Positions 1 to 5,666 of a stretch of 6,678 nt of DNA are shown piece by piece. Position 1 is the first letter of the stretch. Each line of letters opens with the position of its first letter. The stretch spans positions 1 through 6,678 of the forward strand of contig JACCSD010000129.1 of the NCBI GenBank assembly GCA_013813185.1, in the 5' to 3' direction. Origin of the DNA: Burkholderiaceae bacterium (GTDB lineage: Bacteria; Pseudomonadota; Gammaproteobacteria; Burkholderiales; Burkholderiaceae_F). Position numbers and translations under genes: made by a program. The notes below the pieces were generated by a model that saw only the letters and a program-made list of their open reading frames with translations, did not search any database and was not told the origin of the DNA.

Positions 1-77
1 TTATTGGGGCCCTTGCCCTTGGGCGTGGCGGCGCCCAGCCAGTGCTGCGGGAGCCGAAGCGGAAGATCCATGGCCAC
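1..77 (-). CDS. Possible 5' end of an unidentified divergent gene (partial)
   Basis: Read on the minus strand, an open frame runs off the left edge with no stop. It could start at ATG 71-69 (about 23 codons visible, beginning MDLPLRLPQHWLGAATP) or at GTG 77-75, which lies directly after an in-frame TAA at 80-78. The GTG has a GGGG at 87-84 six bases upstream that could act as a Shine-Dalgarno sequence; the ATG has no clear one. Most codons end in G or C, as in the neighbours, but other frames of this short GC-rich piece are also partly open. I do not recognise the peptide and see no domain. The layout, divergent from groES with a shared upstream region, is plausible for a real gene, but the evidence is thin and it could be chance. 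Confidence 0.3.
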   Translation of the reverse strand, partial: MAMDLPLRLPQHWLGAATPKGKGPN

Positions 78-270
78 TTAAAACCCCATTCCAGTTATCC
101 GTCTATTTTCGGCACGCCGCCGCGCAACCGTGTAGCGCATTCGCGTAGGACGCTCTGCATGGAGCGCACGGCCACACATTCTCACAGGCAATGTTAGTGG
201 TCACTTCCGTGCGACGGGCGCGCAGCTTAGAGATATAAACGGCAGCTCTGCACTCGGCACCTAGGCGCCT
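78..270. other. Gene-free stretch upstream of groESL
   Basis: No convincing coding sequence lies between the possible left-hand gene and the groES promoter. The rightward ATGs here open frames of only about 12 to 15 codons. A short inverted repeat, CGCTC at 151-155 and GAGCG at 162-166, and the 8-base palindrome AGGCGCCT at 263-270 are visible; neither matches a site I can name. A promoter for the divergent left-hand gene would have to lie here, but no good -35/-10 pair stands out on the minus strand. No tRNA or recognisable small RNA was seen. Confidence 0.5.
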
Positions 271-300
271 CTTGGAGACCAAAACTTCCATCCCCACAAT
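271..300 (+). promoter_or_regulatory. groESL promoter, sigma-32-like, overlapping a possible sigma-70 site
   Basis: CTTGGAG at 271-277 and CCCCACAAT at 292-300 are 14 bases apart and resemble the heat-shock sigma-32 consensus (CTTGAAA, then CCCCATnT). The stretch CCATCCCCA at the -10 side also matches, from memory, the E. coli groE heat-shock promoter. The same bases can be read as a weak sigma-70 promoter, TTGGAG at 272-277 and CACAAT at 295-300, with the ideal 17-base spacing. Transcription would start about position 306, inside the CIRCE operator, so HrcA binding would block initiation. The placement is inferred from sequence only. Confidence 0.6.
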
Positions 301-326
301 TAGCACTCGCAGGCAGAGAGTGCTGA
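300..326 (+). promoter_or_regulatory. CIRCE operator (HrcA binding site) of groESL
   Basis: TTAGCACTC at 300-308, nine bases, then GAGTGCTGA at 318-326. The CIRCE consensus is TTAGCACTC-N9-GAGTGCTAA, so the left arm is perfect, the right arm has one change (A to G at 325), and the spacer length is exact. CIRCE is bound by the repressor HrcA, whose activity depends on GroEL, giving feedback control of chaperonin level. Here it overlaps the predicted transcription start and would also form a hairpin near the 5' end of the mRNA. No hrcA gene is in the window. Confidence 0.93.
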
Positions 327-360
327 TAAGTGGCATGATCTGTTGCTTCCCACCTTTTGC

Positions 361-379
361 TTTCTCGATTTTCGAGAGA
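361..379 (+). promoter_or_regulatory. Hairpin in the groES 5' leader
   Basis: TTTCTCGA at 361-368 can pair with TCGAGAGA at 372-379 around a three-base T loop. This gives 8 pairs including one G-U. The hairpin ends 11 bases before the groES Shine-Dalgarno sequence. Its 5' arm (TTCTC, 362-366) could instead pair with GAGAA at 392-396, which overlaps the ribosome binding site, so two exclusive folds are possible. The pairing is seen in the sequence; any regulatory effect is inference. Confidence 0.4.
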
Positions 380-390
380 TTTATCAACCT

Positions 391-394
391 GGAG
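391..394 (+). promoter_or_regulatory. groES ribosome binding site
   Basis: GGAG at 391-394 lies five bases before ATG 400-402. It settles the start of groES against an upstream in-frame TTG at 343, which would add 19 residues not found in the family. Confidence 0.85.
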
Positions 395-399
395 AACCT

Positions 400-687
400 A
401 TGAAAATCCGTCCTTTGCACGATCGAGTGATCGTCAAACGCCTGGACAACGAGCGGAAAACCGCTTCGGGCATCGTCATTCCCGATAACGCAGCTGAGAA
501 ACCCGACCAAGGCGAAATCGTCGCCGTCGGCCCGGGCAAGCGCGACGACAACGGCAAAGTGAACACGCTCGACGTCAAAGTCGGCGACCGCGTGCTGTTC
601 GGCAAGTACTCGGGCCAGACCGTCAAGGTCGAGGGCGACGAACTGCTGGTGATGCGCGAAGAAGATTTAATGGGCGTGATCGCCTAA
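400..687 (+). CDS. groES: Co-chaperonin GroES (Hsp10, Cpn10)
   Basis: GroES forms the heptameric lid that caps GroEL in the cytoplasm, closing the folding chamber and triggering release of folded protein in step with ATP hydrolysis. The 95-residue product has the usual family length. The N-terminal strand MKIRPLHDRVIVKR is a family hallmark, and the mobile loop that contacts GroEL is recognisable at about residues 17-34 (ERKTASGIVIPDNAAEKP). The core has GEIVAVGPGKR and VKVGDRVLFGKYSG, and the protein ends ELLVMREEDLMGVIA. ATG 400 is chosen because it begins the conserved N-terminus and has a well-placed GGAG. It is the first gene of the groESL operon, under the CIRCE and sigma-32-like site upstream. 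The protein has no cysteine. Identity is certain at family level. Confidence 0.98.
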   Translation: MKIRPLHDRVIVKRLDNERKTASGIVIPDNAAEKPDQGEIVAVGPGKRDDNGKVNTLDVKVGDRVLFGKYSGQTVKVEGDELLVMREEDLMGVIA

Positions 688-712
688 AAGGCAGGCCAAA
701 CAGCATTTTGTC

Positions 713-735
713 GTCGGGCCGCGCAGCGGACCGAC
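713..735 (+). promoter_or_regulatory. Hairpin between groES and groEL
   Basis: GTCGGGCCGC at 713-722 and GCGGACCGAC at 726-735 form a 10-position stem with one mismatch (G718 opposite A730) and a three-base loop GCA. No T-run follows, so it is not an intrinsic terminator. It lies 15 bases before the groEL Shine-Dalgarno sequence (GGAG, 751-754). In Agrobacterium the groESL mRNA is known to be cut between the two genes at a stem-loop; a similar processing or stabilising role here is inference. Confidence 0.5.
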
Positions 736-761
736 TCCCCTGAACGTTTTGGAGTACCTGA

Positions 762-2414
762 ATGTCAAGCAAGCAAGTTTTTTTCGGCGATGACGCACGG
801 CACCGCATGGTGCGCGGCGTCAACATCCTCGCCAACGCAGTGAAGGTCACATTGGGCCCGAAAGGCCGCAACGTTGTTTTAGAGCGCAGCTTCGGCGCAC
901 CCACCGTCACCAAGGACGGGGTATCGGTCGCCAAGGAAATTGAACTGAAAGACAAGTTCGAAAACATGGGCGCGCAGATGGTCAAGGAAGTCGCATCCAA
1001 GACTTCGGACAACGCCGGTGACGGCACCACCACCGCCACCGTACTGGCGCAATCGATCATCGCCGAAGGCATGAAGTACGTCGCCGCCGGAATGAACCCG
1101 ATGGATCTGAAGCGCGGCATCGACAAGGCGGTCATTGCGGCCATCGAAGAGCTGAAGAAGCTGTCGAAGCCAACCACCACCAGCAAGGAAATTGCGCAAG
1201 TTGGCGCGATCTCGGCGAATGCCGATGAAGAGATCGGCAAGATCATCGCCGACGCGATGGACAAGGTCGGCAAGGAAGGCGTTATCACCGTCGAAGACGG
1301 CAAGTCCCTGAACAACGAGCTCGAAGTCGTCGAAGGTATGCAGTTCGACCGCGGCTATCTGTCGCCGTACTTCATCAACCAGCCCGACAAGCAGAACGCG
1401 GTTCTCGAGAATCCCTACGTGCTGTTGCACGACAAGAAAATCAGCAACATTCGCGAACTGCTGCCGATTCTTGAGCAAGTCGCCAAGGCCGGACGCCCGC
1501 TGCTGATCGTCGCCGAGGAAGTCGAAGGCGAAGCGCTCGCAACGCTGGTCGTCAACAGCATTCGCGGCATCCTGAAAACCGTAGCCGTCAAGGCGCCGGG
1601 CTTCGGTGATCGTCGCAAAGCGATGCTGGAAGACATCGCCATCCTCACAGGCGGCACCGTGATCGCCGAGGAAGTCGGTCTGACGCTCGAAAAAGCGACG
1701 TTGACCGATCTCGGCCAGGCCAAGCGCGTTGAAGTCGCGAAAGAAAACACGACGCTGATCGACGGCGCTGGCGATTCGAAAAACATCGAAGGCCGCGTCA
1801 AGGCGATTCGTGCGCAGATCGAAGAAGCGACCAGCGACTACGACAAAGAAAAGCTGCAAGAGCGCGTGGCGAAGCTCGCAGGCGGCGTTGCGTTGATCAA
1901 GGTCGGCGCCGCAACCGAAGTCGAGATGAAAGAAAAGAAAGCGCGCGTTGAAGACGCGCTGCACGCGACGCGTGCTGCTGTCGAAGAAGGTGTGGTCGCG
2001 GGCGGCGGAGTCGCATTTCTCCGCGCGAAGCAGGCGGTGGCGAAAGTCAAGGGCGACAACGCAGATCAGGACGCCGGCATCAAGATCGTGCTGCGCGCCA
2101 TGGAAGAACCGCTGCGCCAGATCGTCGAGAACGCCGGTGAAGAACCGAGCGTCGTCGTCAACAAGGTTGCTGACGGCAAGGGCAATTACGGCTTCAATGC
2201 GCAGACGCACGAGTACGGCGACCTGGTCAGCATGGGTGTGTTGGACCCGACCAAGGTGACCCGGATGGCGCTGCAGAACGCCGCGTCGATCGCGGGCTTG
2301 ATGCTGACGACCGACGCAATGGTCGCCGAACTCGTCGAAGAGAAACAAGGCGGTGGTGGCGGCATGCCCGGCGGTATGGGTGGCATGGGCGGCATGGGCG
2401 GCATGGACATGTAA
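762..2414 (+). CDS. groEL: Chaperonin GroEL (Hsp60, Cpn60)
   Basis: GroEL forms the double-ring, 14-subunit ATP-driven folding chamber of the cytoplasm and works with GroES. The product has 550 residues (E. coli has 548) and aligns by eye without gaps through most of its length. The nucleotide-binding site is intact: TLGPKGRNVVL at 30-40, Asp52, Asp87 within GDGTTTAT, and the catalytic Asp398 at the start of DALHATRAAVEEG. The AGGGVAF stretch follows the latter. The apical domain covers roughly residues 190-375. The C-terminus is the usual flexible Gly-Gly-Met tail ending MGGMDM. ATG 762 has GGAG seven bases upstream. The N-terminus (MSSKQVFFGDDARHRM) differs somewhat from the common MAAKxVxFG form. 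The sequence follows the betaproteobacterial type. I find no cysteine in the protein. It is transcribed with groES and ends at an intrinsic terminator. Confidence 0.99.
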   Translation: MSSKQVFFGDDARHRMVRGVNILANAVKVTLGPKGRNVVLERSFGAPTVTKDGVSVAKEIELKDKFENMGAQMVKEVASKTSDNAGDGTTTATVLAQSIIAEGMKYVAAGMNPMDLKRGIDKAVIAAIEELKKLSKPTTTSKEIAQVGAISANADEEIGKIIADAMDKVGKEGVITVEDGKSLNNELEVVEGMQFDRGYLSPYFINQPDKQNAVLENPYVLLHDKKISNIRELLPILEQVAKAGRPLLIVAEEVEGEALATLVVNSIRGILKTVAVKAPGFGDRRKAMLEDIAILTGGTVIAEEVGLTLEKATLTDLGQAKRVEVAKENTTLIDGAGDSKNIEGRVKAIRAQIEEATSDYDKEKLQERVAKLAGGVALIKVGAATEVEMKEKKARVEDALHATRAAVEEGVVAGGGVAFLRAKQAVAKVKGDNADQDAGIKIVLRAMEEPLRQIVENAGEEPSVVVNKVADGKGNYGFNAQTHEYGDLVSMGVLDPTKVTRMALQNAASIAGLMLTTDAMVAELVEEKQGGGGGMPGGMGGMGGMGGMDM

Positions 2415-2442
2415 CAAGCTCGATCGTCGCTACGATCAGCAG

Positions 2443-2468
2443 AAAGCCCGCTTCGGCGGGCTTTTTTT
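2443..2468 (+). terminator. Rho-independent terminator of groESL
   Basis: AAAGCCCGC at 2443-2451 and GCGGGCTTT at 2456-2464 form a perfect 9-bp stem with a stable TTCG tetraloop. The stem runs into a seven-T tract (2462-2468). It begins 29 bases after the groEL stop. A smaller 6-bp hairpin (2422-2427 with 2432-2437, loop CGCT) lies just before it. This closes the chaperonin operon and separates it from the next gene. Confidence 0.95.
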
Positions 2469-2489
2469 CGCCCGGCGATTGCTGTCGCG

Positions 2490-2518
2490 TTGACAGTCGG
2501 CTACAAAGCAGCCACAAA
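2490..2518 (+). promoter_or_regulatory. Possible sigma-70 promoter for the YjgN-M48 unit
   Basis: A perfect -35 hexamer TTGACA lies at 2490-2495. Seventeen bases later is CACAAA (2513-2518), a poor -10 matching three of six positions. Transcription would begin about 2525, leaving a leader of about 14 bases before the ATG at 2539. The promoter sits directly after the groESL terminator, as expected if the next genes are transcribed separately. The weak -10 makes this tentative. Confidence 0.45.
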
Positions 2519-2538
2519 AAAACGAGAGGGGAAGGGTC

Positions 2539-3699
2539 ATGCATGAAGTGCCCGCGGCACCGCAGCCGGCGTCGGCCACTGTTGCAGCTCAGACCGACTA
2601 TCCGGTGCGCTTCCTGGGCACCGGCAGCGAATACTTCAGAATCTGGATCGTCAACTTGTTGCTGACGATCGTCACCCTTGGTATTTACTCGGCGTGGGCC
2701 AAGGTCCGGCGCCTGAAGTACATGTACCGCAACACACAGATTGCTGGTTCGTCGTTCGATTACCACGGCTCACCGATTGCGATTCTGAAGGGCAGATTGA
2801 TCGCACTGGTCCTCCTGCTTGCCTACAACTTCAGCTTTCAATTTTCCTTGACCGCGGGTGCGATCACGCTGGTACTTCTGGCGGCGGTATTTCCGTGGCT
2901 GATCCGCCAGTCGCTGCGATTCCGGGCGCGCTATTCGAGTTATCGCGGCATTCGCTTTCAGTTCGTCGGCGGGCTCGCTGAGATTTATCTGATTGCCGCG
3001 CCGCTGATAGTTTTCATTGCGCCATTTGCGCTGCTCGGCTTTTACGCAGAAAACGAAGGCGGGCCGCCGGTCTGGCTCTTCGCGTTTCTGGGCCTGGCGA
3101 TGCTGACCTTTTTCATCGTGCTGCCGTATCTGCACTACCGCTTCAAACGCTATCAGCACGGAAATGCTTTTCTGGGCTCGGCAGCAGCGCACTTTACCGC
3201 GACCGCGGGAAACTTCTACGCGGTGTACGCAATCCTGCTGGCAGTAACGCTGGGCATCGCCGCCGTCTTCGGCGCGATCGGTTTAGCCGCGGGCGCAGGC
3301 ATCCTGGGCGCAAACGGGAGTGCAAGCATCTTCGGAGCCGGCTTGCTCATGTTGATCATTGGAGTTTATGCGGTGTACTTTCTGCTGTTCGCCGCCTTTG
3401 TCGTGCTGATACAAAACCGCATCTGGAACCACACGACGGTAGGTGAAGTCAGCTTTCGCAGTAATGCGCGCGTGTTGCCGATGGCACGCATTTACTTCGT
3501 CAATATTCTGCTGCTTATCGTGACGCTCGGCTTGTTTACGCCGTTCGCTGTCATTCGCAGCCTCAAGTACCGCCTCGAATCGGTAACCGCGGCCACGGCT
3601 GGCGACATGGACCAATTCTTGAGTGGCGCAGCGGCCGACGACGTCGCCGCGACCGGCGAAGGCGCGGCCGATCTCTTCGATTTCGACCTTGGCTTGTGA
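2539..3699 (+). CDS. yjgN: YjgN/DUF898 family polytopic inner membrane protein
   Basis: This 386-residue protein belongs to the DUF898 (YjgN) family of inner membrane proteins; no biochemical role is established. Family signs are FLGTGSEYFRIW at 25-36, TLGIYSAWAKVRRLKY at 46-61 and FDYHGSP at 73-79. A second similar block is at about 142-219, containing YLHYRFKRYQHGNAFLG, and a third at about 306-348. Residues 34-65 and 317-348 align without gaps with about 16 of 32 identical, including VTLG and LKY, so the protein looks built from repeated modules. Hydrophobic segments fall near 35-52, 87-120, 149-168, 178-196, 225-253, 263-291 and 318-337. The first 22 residues are Ala/Pro-rich, and the tail after 355 is acidic (DLFDFDLGL end). 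ATG 2539 follows a purine-rich stretch (2524-2536); another ATG at 2543 is out of frame. The stop overlaps the start of the M48 peptidase gene. The symbol reflects the family; orthology to E. coli yjgN is not proven. Confidence 0.88.
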   Translation: MHEVPAAPQPASATVAAQTDYPVRFLGTGSEYFRIWIVNLLLTIVTLGIYSAWAKVRRLKYMYRNTQIAGSSFDYHGSPIAILKGRLIALVLLLAYNFSFQFSLTAGAITLVLLAAVFPWLIRQSLRFRARYSSYRGIRFQFVGGLAEIYLIAAPLIVFIAPFALLGFYAENEGGPPVWLFAFLGLAMLTFFIVLPYLHYRFKRYQHGNAFLGSAAAHFTATAGNFYAVYAILLAVTLGIAAVFGAIGLAAGAGILGANGSASIFGAGLLMLIIGVYAVYFLLFAAFVVLIQNRIWNHTTVGEVSFRSNARVLPMARIYFVNILLLIVTLGLFTPFAVIRSLKYRLESVTAATAGDMDQFLSGAAADDVAATGEGAADLFDFDLGL

Positions 3700-4700
3700 A
3701 CACAGTCGACGCGCGCTACTTCGATGGACGCAGCTCGCGCGCTCGTCAGGTAAGACTGTCGGTCAACAACGGCCATCTCGACATCGTCGGCGATGACATC
3801 GAGCGGCGCGTGCCGTTATCCGAACTTCGCGTCTCCGAGCCGCTGTCCCATGCGCCGCGGGTCGTGACGCTGGGCGACGGAGCATTCTGCGAAATCGCTG
3901 ACAACGCGGAGTTCTCGCGCATCCTGGCCGCCACCGGCCATCGTGATTCCTTCGTCGTCGCATGGCAGAGCCGATGGCGCGGTGCGCTCATCGCGCTGAT
4001 CGGCCTGGTTGCGTTTCTGTTCGCTGCGTATCGGTGGGTGCTGCCGGCCGCCGCCGAGTACGCGGCATTGCAGGTGCCGCTGGCGTGGGAAGAGCGGCTT
4101 GGCCGCGAAGCGACCGCATTTGTCGAAAAGCGCATTTTTTCGACGACACAATTGCCGAGCGAGCGGCGCGAAGCGCTGATCAATCGGTTCGACGCAATCA
4201 CACCGGAAGACGGACGCGACTATGCGATCCGCTTTCGTGCCTCGAAGATCGGCCCCAACGCCCTCGCGCTTCCGGGCGGCATGATCTACGTCACCGACGC
4301 TCTGGTCGAGCTTGCGCCCGACGACGATGCGGTCCTGGGCGTGCTAGCGCACGAGCTTGGCCATATCGAGCAGCGCCACTTGATGCGCCGCCTCTTCACC
4401 AGCGCAGCGGTGGGTGCCGCAGCGGCTGTGCTCTTCGGCGATGTCAGCACGGTGCTGGCGGCATTGCCGGCGCTATTGATCGATCTCGATTACTCGCGCG
4501 CGATGGAGCGCGAAGCTGATTTGTTCGCAGTCGAACTGTTGCGCGCGAACGGCATACCGACAGGATCATTGGCGACTCTGTTCGAACGCATGCAGCAAGC
4601 TCACGACAAGCGAGGATCGCAGAGTGACTGGCCGGCGTACTTGTCCACGCACCCGCCGACGCCGGAGCGCATCGAATTGTTTCGAAAGCCCGCCAGCTAA
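3696..4700 (+). CDS. Membrane-anchored M48 family zinc metallopeptidase
   Basis: This is a 334-residue gluzincin-type protease of the M48 (HtpX/Ste24/Oma1-like) family. The zinc site is complete: HELGH at 219-223 (two His ligands and the catalytic Glu220) and EREAD at 271-275, whose Glu271 is the expected third ligand. The preceding ALPGGMIYVTDALV (191-204) is the usual M48 strand and helix before the active site. Residues 1-75 form a domain without a membrane segment, with pieces such as RYFDGRSSRARQVRL and GAFCEIAD that recur in this M48 subgroup. One strong membrane helix is at about 96-120, and a second hydrophobic stretch lies at 233-262 between the zinc motifs. No TPR repeats follow, so it is not BepA-like. 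The start is GTG 3696, overlapping the yjgN stop as GTGA, with no strong Shine-Dalgarno sequence; translation is probably coupled. The substrate is unknown. A role in membrane protein quality control is inferred from relatives. Confidence 0.92.
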   Translation: MNTVDARYFDGRSSRARQVRLSVNNGHLDIVGDDIERRVPLSELRVSEPLSHAPRVVTLGDGAFCEIADNAEFSRILAATGHRDSFVVAWQSRWRGALIALIGLVAFLFAAYRWVLPAAAEYAALQVPLAWEERLGREATAFVEKRIFSTTQLPSERREALINRFDAITPEDGRDYAIRFRASKIGPNALALPGGMIYVTDALVELAPDDDAVLGVLAHELGHIEQRHLMRRLFTSAAVGAAAAVLFGDVSTVLAALPALLIDLDYSRAMEREADLFAVELLRANGIPTGSLATLFERMQQAHDKRGSQSDWPAYLSTHPPTPERIELFRKPAS

Positions 4701-4717
4701 CCGCGGGATACGTGCCC

Positions 4718-5617
4718 TTAAGGCGCGGGCGCAGCTGCTTTCGGCGTCAGAAAAACCGACGACAGCGCAATCAAGATCAGGGCGAGCGCCACGTAGTCCT
4801 GCCAGAACGGCCGCTCATCGAGCAGCCACATCCCCGAGAAAACTCCCAGCACCGGAATCATCATCACCGACAGCCCGCTCGCCGCGGGCGGCAGCTTGCG
4901 CGCCAGCATTGCCCAGACGACGTGGCAGAACGCGACTGCCAGCACCATGTTGTAGACAATCGATGCCCACTCGATTGTGCCGGGCATGCGCCAGCGCGGC
5001 ATCTCGAACACGATCGACATCGCGAACATCGCAACCACGGTCATCGCCAGCATCCAGAACGTCAGCGCAATGATCGGCATGTCGGTCAGGTAGCGCCGCA
5101 TCAGATGCGTGCCGTAACCCCACGCCGCCGCGGCTGTCAGCATCAGCACGGTACCCAGCGGTGAGCCGGTAAGCGCTGTGAGCTCCGACGACAACAGCAA
5201 CAGGATGCCGGCCAGCGCTGCAAGTACGCCCCACCAATGTCGACGCAACGGCTTTTCATTGAAGGCGATCAGGCCGATCACGACCGCCCACACCGGCATC
5301 GTGTATCCCAGTATCGCTGCGCGCCCCGACGGCAGCATCTTGATAGCAACAATGGCCAGCAGGTGCCACGCAATCACGTTCGGTATCGCCAGCTTCAGTA
5401 CGACCGGCCACGCGCCGGCGGGCACGCTCATCGGCACGCTCATCACGCGCGCCCAGCACCAGATAACGACGAGGCCGCCGGCGATGCAGATCGTGCGGAA
5501 ATAAAGCGGCGGCAACTCGGCCACACCGATTTTCATGATCGGCCAGTTCACGCCCCAGAAGACGGTCAGTAGCGCCAGCAAGGTCAAATCGCGGGCGGAA
5601 AGTTTTGTCGCGGCCAT
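4718..5617 (-). CDS. EamA/DMT-superfamily transporter
   Basis: A 299-residue inner membrane protein with ten evenly spaced hydrophobic helices in two EamA halves (about residues 10-125 and 150-291). This is the standard size and layout of drug/metabolite transporters, which export or import small metabolites such as amino acids. Family signs are LLALLTVFWGVNWPIMKIG near the start, YFRTICIAGGL, and in each half a helix ending in a short acidic or basic link: LIAFNEKPLRRHWWG in the first, and GMWLLDERPFWQDYVALALI in the second. The substrate cannot be told from sequence. ATG 5617-5615 is preferred: the longer frame from 5668 would add 17 residues of no membrane character and overlap the pyrF start and ribosome binding site. 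Neither start has a clear Shine-Dalgarno sequence. The gene converges on the M48 peptidase gene with 17 bases between stops and no evident terminator. Confidence 0.88.
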   Translation of the reverse strand: MAATKLSARDLTLLALLTVFWGVNWPIMKIGVAELPPLYFRTICIAGGLVVIWCWARVMSVPMSVPAGAWPVVLKLAIPNVIAWHLLAIVAIKMLPSGRAAILGYTMPVWAVVIGLIAFNEKPLRRHWWGVLAALAGILLLLSSELTALTGSPLGTVLMLTAAAAWGYGTHLMRRYLTDMPIIALTFWMLAMTVVAMFAMSIVFEMPRWRMPGTIEWASIVYNMVLAVAFCHVVWAMLARKLPPAASGLSVMMIPVLGVFSGMWLLDERPFWQDYVALALILIALSSVFLTPKAAAPAP

Positions 5618-5641
5618 CGCGCCGAGGCTAGCACCGGTCTG

Positions 5642-5647
5642 TAAAAT
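5642..5647 (+). promoter_or_regulatory. Possible -10 element of pyrF
   Basis: TAAAAT at 5642-5647 matches five of six positions of the -10 consensus and is the only AT-rich spot in the 49 bases between the divergent transporter and pyrF. No good -35 hexamer lies 16-18 bases upstream. A start near 5654 would give a leader of about 13 bases, just covering the Shine-Dalgarno sequence. This is weak evidence. Confidence 0.3.
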
Positions 5648-5656
5648 TCCCGCCGC

Positions 5657-5662
5657 GGAGGG
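5657..5662 (+). promoter_or_regulatory. pyrF ribosome binding site
   Basis: GGAGGG at 5657-5662 lies four bases before ATG 5667. It fixes the start of pyrF at the conserved MKFDAMLKARWG. The upstream in-frame ATG at 5535, inside the transporter gene, and the out-of-frame ATG at 5663 are thereby ruled out. Confidence 0.8.
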
Positions 5663-5666
5663 ATGC

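Noticed and set aside
343..399. N-terminal extension of groES from TTG 343
   Set aside because: The added residues are not part of the GroES family, and the ATG at 400 has a well-placed GGAG.
103..510. A 135-codon minus-strand frame across the groES promoter and start
   Set aside because: It overlaps the CIRCE, promoter and groES coding sequence, has no ribosome binding site and gives a peptide of no recognisable family.
2350..2411. GGT/GGC-ATG repeats at the end of groEL as a DNA repeat element
   Set aside because: They encode the normal Gly-Gly-Met tail of GroEL.
879..2417. A 512-codon open frame on the minus strand opposite groEL
   Set aside because: It mirrors groEL, a highly conserved GC-rich gene in which long antisense frames arise from codon bias. 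The product is low-complexity (His/Ala and Phe/Asp/Arg-rich), with no recognisable domain.
2227..2766. A 179-codon minus-strand frame crossing the groEL terminator
   Set aside because: It spans the end of groEL, the terminator and the yjgN start. Its product is arginine/histidine-rich shadow sequence.
4130..4145. T6 run in the M48 gene as a programmed frameshift site
   Set aside because: The codon phase (ATT TTT TCG) does not fit the X XXY YYZ slippery pattern, and the frame continues normally through the zinc motifs downstream.
4714..4724. Palindrome CCTTAAGG between the convergent M48 and transporter genes as a terminator
   Set aside because: It is only 8 bases with no room for a loop and no T-tract, so it cannot act as an intrinsic terminator. 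It is probably chance.
5535..5666. N-terminal extension of PyrF from ATG 5535
   Set aside because: The extra 44 codons lie on the opposite strand of the transporter gene and do not resemble PyrF. GGAGGG at 5657 points to ATG 5667.
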